Positions 25,856 to 32,218 of a stretch of DNA of 32,218 bases are shown here, one piece after another (within the stretch, counting starts at the first letter, position 1; every line of letters begins with the position of its first letter). A model generated the notes under the pieces. That model was not told the origin of the DNA. It saw only the letters and a program-made list of their open reading frames with translations, and searched no databases. A program made the translations under genes and the position numbers. The stretch comes from Candidatus Berkelbacteria bacterium RIFCSPLOWO2_01_FULL_50_28 (lineage in GTDB: Bacteria; Patescibacteriota; UBA1384; 2-12-FULL-50-11), in assembly GCA_001774395.1 (NCBI GenBank), contig MEZX01000002.1, positions 29,628 to 61,845 of the forward strand, given 5' to 3'.

Positions 25856-26563
25856 ATGGAACGAAAAGTAACCTATATAGTACTAGCGCTTGGACTAATC
25901 ATCGGTTTAGTGGCTGGTTTCGCTGGTGGTTACACTTACCAGAACTTCAAGGCCGAAGAAGGTGGGACTGTAGGAACGGGCGGTGAAATTGGAGGAAGTG
26001 GACAAGCAGATTCAAAAACCGAAAAAGTACCAAGTCACTATAAAGTTATTATGGCTCTGATAAACAGCGGTGATCCAATTAGGAATAGGATAAGAAGTAC
26101 TGAAATCTCAAGAGTGAGTACTAGGGCATATCGATGCCCTACAGTTATCGATCCAGGGTATACAAAGTGGATGGCAAAGGTACCTCTGCCATTTTATCGA
26201 CATATTTACGACGATAGCCTACTAATGGATGCGAAACCAGCGACGATCGTAGGGTCCGTCGATGAAGATACAGATTACCCCAATGATGCAACTGAGTGGA
26301 TTGGAAATGAAAGAAATTATGAGATCGTCAATACGGAATTAGTGAAAAAGGCAAAGTTGACAAAATTTTACCAAACCGGGGTGCAGAATCATCAAAAACG
26401 TTACTTTCTGTCAGGTGGGGACGATGAATTTTTCGACACAAAGGTACTTGGACCATTAAGCATGGTGCAAGACATGTTAGATCAGAAAGAGTTAGACAAA
26501 TTAGAACCAATTCCGGTATGTACGAGAGGGAAAGTTAAAAAGGTTGGGGGCGGCGCCGAGTAA
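25856..26563 (+). CDS. Membrane-anchored protein of unknown function; paralog of the 28802-29449 gene
   Basis: SD AAGGAGG; TM VLALGLIIGLVAGFAGGYTYQNFKAE; shared C-terminal pattern with the other copy. Confidence 0.75.
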   Translation: MERKVTYIVLALGLIIGLVAGFAGGYTYQNFKAEEGGTVGTGGEIGGSGQADSKTEKVPSHYKVIMALINSGDPIRNRIRSTEISRVSTRAYRCPTVIDPGYTKWMAKVPLPFYRHIYDDSLLMDAKPATIVGSVDEDTDYPNDATEWIGNERNYEIVNTELVKKAKLTKFYQTGVQNHQKRYFLSGGDDEFFDTKVLGPLSMVQDMLDQKELDKLEPIPVCTRGKVKKVGGGAE

Positions 26564-26705
26564 CTCTCTTCGGTGACCAGGTGCGTTGAATTGTTACCCT
26601 TCAGGTTGTGCGCTCTAGAACGGACATATCTTTCAATTCTTTTTGTCGACGATCAGTTGAATGACGACAAAGCAGTCGCAAACCATAGCCGTCGAAGTCG
26701 AGAGA

Positions 26706-27752
26706 TTAGTCCTCGTGGACGGTACTAATTTCCCCTGAATCCGAAAGCTCACGCAGTTTACTCTCAATCTCGTCGGCCGTCTTCGGATCACCTTTGAGAA
26801 AAGCTTTGGCAGCCTCCCGCCCCTGCCCTAGCTTTTGCTCTCCGTACTGGAACCAAGCACCCGATTTGTCAACAACTTCGAACTTTACGCCTAAATCAAT
26901 TAGGTCTCCTTCTTTTGATATACCATCTGCGAACATCAAGTCAAATTCAGCTACCCGAAACGGCGGCGCTACCTTGTTTTTCACCACTTTCACTCGACAG
27001 CGGTTACCTATGGCGACATCGCTGTCTTTTATCTGCTCGCTCCGGCGAATGTCCAAACGAATTGAGCAGTAAAATTTCAGAGCGTTGCCACCGGGGGTGG
27101 TTTCGGGGTTTCCGAACATCACCCCGATCTTCATTCGGATTTGGTTAATGAAAATCAGCACTACTTTGGATTTAGCAACCGCGCCGGTCAGCTTGCGCAA
27201 GGCTTGGCTCATGAGGCGCGCTTGCACCCCCATCATCGAGTCGCCCATCTCGCCCTCGATCTCGGCGCGTGGCACCAGCGCCGCCACCGAGTCAACCACA
27301 ATCACGTCCACCGCATTTGAACGCACCAGCGTCTCCACTATCTCGAGCGCCTGCTCGCCGTTGTCGGGCTGGGAGATTAGTAGGGTATCCAAATTGACGC
27401 CCAGCTTGGCTGCGTAACTTGGGTCGAAAGCGTGCTCGGCGTCAATCAAGGCTCCAAGTCCGCCGGTTTTTTGAGCGGCTGCAATTGCCGAGAGCGCCAG
27501 CGATGTTTTGCCGGATGATTCCGGTCCGAAGATTTCGATAATCCGCCCGCGCGGTAAGCCACCAACACCAAGGGCCAGATCGAGCGAGAGTGAGCCGGAG
27601 GAGATGGCGTGAATGTCCAAGTGTGGGCTTTCACCCATCAGCATAATTGAGCCGGCGCCGAACTGTTTTTCAATTTGAGCCAGCGCCGCCTTCAGCGCTT
27701 CGCCGCGACCGGAAGCGACCTCCTGTTTGTCGTTTTTTGTGTTTTTTACCAT
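26706..27752 (-). CDS. recA: Recombinase RecA
   Basis: Walker [69 protein letters not shown]. Start at ATG 27752 with SD AAGGAG. Confidence 0.98.
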   Translation of the reverse strand: MVKNTKNDKQEVASGRGEALKAALAQIEKQFGAGSIMLMGESPHLDIHAISSGSLSLDLALGVGGLPRGRIIEIFGPESSGKTSLALSAIAAAQKTGGLGALIDAEHAFDPSYAAKLGVNLDTLLISQPDNGEQALEIVETLVRSNAVDVIVVDSVAALVPRAEIEGEMGDSMMGVQARLMSQALRKLTGAVAKSKVVLIFINQIRMKIGVMFGNPETTPGGNALKFYCSIRLDIRRSEQIKDSDVAIGNRCRVKVVKNKVAPPFRVAEFDLMFADGISKEGDLIDLGVKFEVVDKSGAWFQYGEQKLGQGREAAKAFLKGDPKTADEIESKLRELSDSGEISTVHED

Positions 27753-27769
27753 CTTTCTCCTTCTTAACA

Positions 27770-27909
27770 GGCGCTTGGCGGTCTGGCAACAGCGTGTCGG
27801 AGGTGTCTTGAGCTTGGTCCCCGCTGAAGGCGGGGTCAAACGCCGAGACGCGAGCAGCGAAGCGTCGCTGGAACGCGAGACTGCGTCTGTTGATGGAGCG
27901 CCAAGCGCC
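27770..27909. repeat. Nested inverted-repeat element in the recA leader (MITE-like or structured RNA)
   Basis: GGCGCTTGGCG (27770-27780) / CGCCAAGCGCC (27899-27909); CAACAG/CTGTTG; internal hairpins CCCCGC/GCGGGG and CAGCGA/TCGCTG; CTTCTTAACAG direct repeat at 27760-27770 and 27924-27934. Confidence 0.8.
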
Positions 27910-27917
27910 GGCTACCC

Positions 27918-28631
27918 CTACTTCTTCTTAACAGATGAGCTGCTGGATGCAAGATCGCCACTAAACAACACTTGAACTACTTGCCGCGAAACTCGGTCGG
28001 CTCGACTACGAGCCTGAACTTCAATCTCGTTTACACCCGGCGAGAGCTGGACTTCCTGGCTGAATCCACCCTCTTGTGACACGAAAATAGGTTCGCCGTT
28101 GATCGTCATAGTAGCGCCCTCCGACACATTGCCCGCAAGAACTACTTGGTCTCTGTCGGTTGTAAACTCAGCCGGTACACTGCTTATCTCAAGCCGCGGC
28201 GGCGAGGTGAACTGTTGCAACTCAAGGATAATGTATCCAGCAATCCCACCGAAGACGATGATCGTACCAATAACCGTCAGCAACTTCGGCGTAATTAGAA
28301 AATGCCAATCGCCGACACGCCTTGGTGAGAAAGCAACGCTTGACTCATTCATCCCGTGCCAGGTTTGGCTGCGAGCATCACGATATAGCGACACCAGACT
28401 CCCCGGGTCAAGGTGCAGATACGTTGCGTAACAACGCACGAACCCAATGTTATAGGCTTCACTCGGCAGTTTACTAAAATCGTCATTCTCCAACGCCTGG
28501 AGATACTTGGCAGGAATCTTCGTTTCGGATTCGGCTTGGGCCAACGAAATATCAAGCTTTGTTCGAGCCGAACTGAGGGTACCGCCAAAAGTGCGGTTGG
28601 AAGATATTTTTTTGGTAACAAAAGACCGCAT
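27918..28631 (-). CDS. RodZ-like HTH_25 membrane protein
   Basis: HTH GGTLSSARTKLDISLAQAESETKIPAKYLQALENDDFSKLPSEAYNIGFVRCYATYL; TM; C-terminal Ig-like extracytoplasmic domain. Confidence 0.85.
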   Translation of the reverse strand: MRSFVTKKISSNRTFGGTLSSARTKLDISLAQAESETKIPAKYLQALENDDFSKLPSEAYNIGFVRCYATYLHLDPGSLVSLYRDARSQTWHGMNESSVAFSPRRVGDWHFLITPKLLTVIGTIIVFGGIAGYIILELQQFTSPPRLEISSVPAEFTTDRDQVVLAGNVSEGATMTINGEPIFVSQEGGFSQEVQLSPGVNEIEVQARSRADRVSRQVVQVLFSGDLASSSSSVKKK

Positions 28632-28740
28632 CCGCAAGTTTCACGCTACGCCCATACTTTGAGGATGTCAAAGGAGGATTATTCGTCGCAAAGTAGCAGG
28701 CTCTCCAAAAAAAGTAGATTTTTGAAGCATTACCTTACTG

Positions 28741-28772
28741 AAGAGGGGCGCTTTCGAAGCGACCCCTCTTTT
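28741..28772. terminator. Bidirectional-looking hairpin between the 28802 gene and the rodZ-like gene
   Basis: AAGAGGGG-CGCTT-TCG-AAGCG-(A)-CCCCTCTT, followed by TT on + strand. Confidence 0.65.
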
Positions 28773-28801
28773 ATCTACGATTCTAGAAGTTTTACTCGCC
28801 G

Positions 28802-29449
28802 CTACAAGCCGCCGTAGCCGGGCTTAACACAGAGCAGAATAGAATCTCTGTCTTTATCAACTTTAACGTTATTTCCGTTATCAAGAGGTCCGACAATATC
28901 TTTTCCAAGATAGATTGTATCGCCACCTTTTCTGAACCTACCCACGTTTGCTTGATACATTTTTAGGGGCTCTGCTCTTACCTTTTCAATCTTATTCAGA
29001 AGCTCTGCGGAGATTGATAAGCCGTCACTACTGACACGCACTTGGTAGTACAGGTCGTAGCCGAGCACTTGTTTACCAGGATAATTAGCATTATCTACAG
29101 GATGATGTTTCTTCCCGTTAACAACCGGCGTTCCGGCGTAGTCTAGGGCAGTTGTTAACTGATCTCGGGCAAATGGCATAGGGTAAACCGCTTTGAACGT
29201 GGTGTTTTTGGGGCAATCGTAAAGATTCCCCTTACTCGTCACTACTTTCGTGCCATCGTAAGCAACAGTTTTTGCGTCCTGGCCATCACCACCAAAGTTG
29301 CTTCCTACAATGACCGCCCCAAACCCGCCGCCTGTTCCACCAATACCTTCAGCGTTAAGATTCTTGTAGGCGTAGCCGCCGGCAAAACCCAGAATCAAGC
29401 CCAAAACCAGAGCTATTATCGATACCTTCACAATCATCTGTTGTCCCAT
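28802..29449 (-). CDS. Membrane-anchored protein of unknown function; paralog of the 25856-26563 gene
   Basis: SD GGAGGGGC before ATG 29449; TM IIALVLGLILGFAGGYAYKNLNAEG; motifs shared with 25856-26563. Confidence 0.75.
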   Translation of the reverse strand: MGQQMIVKVSIIALVLGLILGFAGGYAYKNLNAEGIGGTGGGFGAVIVGSNFGGDGQDAKTVAYDGTKVVTSKGNLYDCPKNTTFKAVYPMPFARDQLTTALDYAGTPVVNGKKHHPVDNANYPGKQVLGYDLYYQVRVSSDGLSISAELLNKIEKVRAEPLKMYQANVGRFRKGGDTIYLGKDIVGPLDNGNNVKVDKDRDSILLCVKPGYGGL

Positions 29450-29648
29450 CCGCCCCTCCATTTATATTAAAACTTTAATAATTCTACTCCCGAACTCAAC
29501 TTTATAGTATCCCCCTGACTTCGCCTGTCAAGCATTTCGCATAAGGGTCCCGTCAACTAGTCTTGCCCTCGTAGGGCCAGGCCCTGCAGTTTTCAAAGTC
29601 CCTGCAGTCTTCAAGTGCTGTTCCCTCGATTAGTTTTCAGTATGAGTA

Positions 29649-29681
29649 ATGAGGCCAGCGCATCGGTGCGCCAGGCCTCAT
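29649..29681 (-). terminator. Long imperfect hairpin downstream of the small membrane protein gene
   Basis: ATGAGGCC / GGCCTCAT outer stem and GCGCA-TCGG-TGCGC inner stem; no clear U-tract. Confidence 0.4.
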
Positions 29682-29689
29682 GGATTCGA

Positions 29690-29905
29690 TCACTTGTCCC
29701 TGGGTAAAGGCTGTCCTCCACTCAGCGTCTCCCCACATCCCAGACAGAAGAGAGGTGCGCCAGACAATACCGCAAATCCGGCGCCGATCCACAGAACCAC
29801 CTCATTCATCAGCAGCAGTCCGACGAAACAAACCAAAGTGCCCAAAACCATGCCGATCGAGAAGCGGTTGACGAACGTACCCTCCCAAGCTTTAAACTTC
29901 ATCAT
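29690..29905 (-). CDS. Small two-TM protein
   Basis: MMKFKAWEGTFVNRFSIGMVLGTLVCFVGLLLMNEVVLWIGAGFAVLSGAPLFCLGCGE; SD GGGAG 7 nt upstream of ATG 29905. Confidence 0.6.
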   Translation of the reverse strand: MMKFKAWEGTFVNRFSIGMVLGTLVCFVGLLLMNEVVLWIGAGFAVLSGAPLFCLGCGETLSGGQPLPRDK

Positions 29906-29937
29906 ATCTGAACTCCCAAATCCGAAGATTTGGGTAA

Positions 29938-29966
29938 ACTGTACATCCAAAACCTCGAGAAATCAA
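29938..29966 (-). promoter_or_regulatory. Promoter TTGATT-17-TACAGT for the small membrane protein
   Basis: Minus-strand -35 at 29961-29966, -10 at 29938-29943. Confidence 0.55.
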
Positions 29967-30046
29967 TAAACATTAACCGAAAACCGGCAAGCGTAACCCA
30001 CAGCAGGTCCGTGCCGCCGGTTTTCTCCACTCCCCGAAGGGAACCG

Positions 30047-30147
30047 TGCAGGGTATGGGGTGTGGGGAGGTAGGGGCTGCCTCGGAATTAAGCCCCTCCT
30101 CCCCACAAAATATGCGTGGGATTTCCCACGCCAAGAGCACCCCTGCA
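30047..30147. other. Multi-stem structured intergenic region with G-quadruplex motif
   Basis: TGCAGGG/CCCTGCA closing stem; GTGGGGAGG(T)AGGGGCT / AGCCCCTCCTCCCCAC; GCGTGGG/CCCACGC; GGGTATGGGGTGTGGGGAGGTAGGGG. Confidence 0.65.
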
Positions 30148-30157
30148 AGAGATAAAT

Positions 30158-32194
30158 CTACGGCCCTAGATAGTCTTCCGGGGCGACGAGTACATCGCGC
30201 GGTTTGGCACCGTCAGGCGGGCCAATAACCCCTTGCTCTTCCAGCAAGTCCAACAGCCGCGCTGCGCGGGCGTAGCCAACTTTCAAACGGCGCTGCATCA
30301 AACTCGCCGAAGCCTTGCCAGCTTGAATAACTAACTGACGCGCTTCGTTATAAAGCTCGTCGTCACTGGTATCGTGCGTGCCAGTGCTGTGGCCTCCCAC
30401 AACAGCTGAGCGATAAGTTGTAATTGAGTCATCACTTACTGCCGGCGCTTGTTTGCGCACAAAGTCCGCCACCGCTCGAATCTCCTTATCCTTCAAAAAC
30501 ACCCCTTGGATACGCTTCGGCTGCGGTCGGTCGCTGGTAACAAAGAGCATATCGCCTCGCCCAAGCAGTTTTTCCGCTCCAGCCTGATCCAAAATGGTCC
30601 GGGAGTCGGCGTTCGAAGCGACGGCGAAGGCAATTCGAGCGGTGATGTTAGCTTTGATAAGCCCCGTAATAACATCTACCGACGGTCGCTGGGTCGCGAC
30701 AATTAGGTGAATTCCCACCGCCCGCGCCATCTGAGCCAATCGCACAATCGAGGCTTCTACCTCGTTGGCGGCCTGAGCCATCAGATCGGCCAGTTCGTCG
30801 ATTACCACTATAATATAGGGCATTTTCGCTCCGCCCTCTGGAATCGATTCGTTGTAGGCGTCGATGTTGCGCCGGTTGTGCGCGGCGAGCAGCTCGTAGC
30901 GGCGTTCCATCTCCGCCACCGCCCAGCGCAGCGCCGAAATGGTCTTGTCTGTTTCAGTGATAACCGGCGTTAACAGGTGGGCGATACTGTTGTACTCGGC
31001 AAACTCCACGCGCTTCGGGTCAACAAGCAGTAAGCGCAGATCTTGCGGTGAATTTCGAAATAGCAGATTTATTAGCACCGAGTTCATACAAACCGACTTA
31101 CCCGAACCGGTGGCGCCAGCAATTAGCAAGTGCGGCATTTTTTTCAAATCAGTGGCGACGACGTGACCGGCAACGTCCCGTCCCAATCCAAGAGCCAAGC
31201 TTGAATCGATATCTTTATAGTCTGACGCTTCCAGCACTTCGCGCAGTGAAACGGTCGCTGCTTTTTTATTCGGCACTTCAATTCCCACGAGCGATTTGCC
31301 AGGGATCGGCGCTTCGATACGAATCGGGTGGGCGGCCAGGGCCAAAGCAACGTCGTTGGCCCGAGCGGTAATGTTAGACAGCTTCACCCCTTCCGACGGT
31401 TTCAGAGTGTACTGCGTCAAGGCCGGTCCGATGTTGACCTCGCTCATCGCCACTTCAATACCAAAATCTTTCAAGGTTTTTTTGATTGTTTCGACGTTTT
31501 TGCCAATGTCGCCGGCTTCGGCTTTAGTTTCAGTGCCGTACTCAAGCAAATCTAACGATGGAAACTCCCAGTTCCCGCTCGGCGCCACAAGCGCTACACC
31601 ACCGGCCATCGAACGATCCGGCCCCATTGAGCGCACCGGCACTCTTGGCTGGTTGATTTTCACCCCAAGCTGCTTGGCGCCACCGATCTTGAGACGTTCA
31701 AGAATCGAACGGAACGAGGCGTTCAGAGCAAGCAGAGCTGCCACAACGGCGGCGGCGATAAGGATAATTAGCCCGCCGATCGGCCCGGCAATTGAAACGA
31801 ATACCCCTTTTACTCCATCACCAACCGAGCCGCCGTACGAGCCAAACATCGCCGGCACCAACAGAAATAGCAGTACGACGCCGATAACGCTGGTGGCGCG
31901 CATAAATTCACTGCGCAGTAATAGTAACCGGATACCGACGTAAATTAGAACGAACGGTACGGCGTACGACAGGACGCCAAAAAGCGAATTGGCGATATTC
32001 AAAAACGCCAAACCGAAACCGCCAGCCAGGCCGAAAAGTCCTAGCGCAAACAGTACGCCAAAAACTAGCAAAATGATTGCCGCAATCTCTCGAGCCGTGT
32101 CGGGCTCTACCGCCCAAACCATATTGTCCCAGATTGTTGGAACACGCCGCTTTCGCCGGCTACCGTAACGCCGTCTTCTACCAAACAAACCCAT
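30158..32194 (-). CDS. ftsK: DNA translocase FtsK/SpoIIIE
   Basis: N-terminal TMs; Walker A AGATGSGKSVCMNSVL; ATQRPSVDVITGLIKANITARIAF; C-terminal gamma domain ASASLMQRRLKVGYARAARLLDLLEEQGVIGP. Confidence 0.97.
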   Translation of the reverse strand: MGLFGRRRRYGSRRKRRVPTIWDNMVWAVEPDTAREIAAIILLVFGVLFALGLFGLAGGFGLAFLNIANSLFGVLSYAVPFVLIYVGIRLLLLRSEFMRATSVIGVVLLFLLVPAMFGSYGGSVGDGVKGVFVSIAGPIGGLIILIAAAVVAALLALNASFRSILERLKIGGAKQLGVKINQPRVPVRSMGPDRSMAGGVALVAPSGNWEFPSLDLLEYGTETKAEAGDIGKNVETIKKTLKDFGIEVAMSEVNIGPALTQYTLKPSEGVKLSNITARANDVALALAAHPIRIEAPIPGKSLVGIEVPNKKAATVSLREVLEASDYKDIDSSLALGLGRDVAGHVVATDLKKMPHLLIAGATGSGKSVCMNSVLINLLFRNSPQDLRLLLVDPKRVEFAEYNSIAHLLTPVITETDKTISALRWAVAEMERRYELLAAHNRRNIDAYNESIPEGGAKMPYIIVVIDELADLMAQAANEVEASIVRLAQMARAVGIHLIVATQRPSVDVITGLIKANITARIAFAVASNADSRTILDQAGAEKLLGRGDMLFVTSDRPQPKRIQGVFLKDKEIRAVADFVRKQAPAVSDDSITTYRSAVVGGHSTGTHDTSDDELYNEARQLVIQAGKASASLMQRRLKVGYARAARLLDLLEEQGVIGPPDGAKPRDVLVAPEDYLGP

Positions 32195-32218
32195 CAACAG
32201 CAGTATACCTGCTGGAGA

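Noticed and set aside
28413-28817. 134-aa plus-strand ORF
   Set aside because: Antisense to the rodZ-like gene start and runs through a terminator-like hairpin.
29582-29616. Two near-identical words ccctgcagttttcaaagt / ccctgcagtcttcaagt
   Set aside because: Only two short imperfect copies; not enough to call a repeat array or CRISPR.
29975-30150. SRP (4.5S) or tmRNA identity for the structured region
   Set aside because: No GGAA tetraloop domain of SRP RNA and no tRNA-like ends of tmRNA could be found on either strand.
1-32218. CRISPR arrays, IS elements, prophage or toxin-antitoxin loci
   Set aside because: No regular spaced repeats, transposase/integrase motifs, phage structural genes or a toxin partner for the XRE gene were seen.

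Overview
About 32 kb of bacterial chromosome. The compact leaders and large lineage-specific membrane proteins suggest a Patescibacteria/CPR-like genome, but that is inference only. Recognisable housekeeping genes: pgeF-like laccase-domain gene (cut by the left edge), dnaG and rpoD, tRNA-Ser(GGA), tag, a VOC-family protein, an S8 subtilase, a SIMPL-domain protein, a PepSY/cupredoxin protein, ppsA, recX, rodZ-like and recA, and ftsK. There is no CRISPR array, transposase, rRNA or prophage module. The most interesting signals are: (1) a ~140-bp nested inverted-repeat element with an 11-bp flanking direct repeat in the recA leader; (2) a multi-stem structured region with a canonical G-quadruplex motif next to the 3' end of ftsK; (3) a 1460-aa protein carrying about seven 42-aa repeats; (4) a 53-aa, 10-Cys protein missing from the ORF track; (5) a relic of a second ppsA 3' end with mostly synonymous differences; (6) paralogous membrane-anchored proteins flanking rodZ-recA, one of them sitting between recA and recX; (7) start-proximal hairpins, most clearly one that sequesters the rpoD Shine-Dalgarno; (8) an XRE regulator whose start codon lies in a perfect 22-bp palindrome, consistent with a leaderless autoregulated transcript. 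All calls come from reading the sequence; no searches or folding calculations were run.
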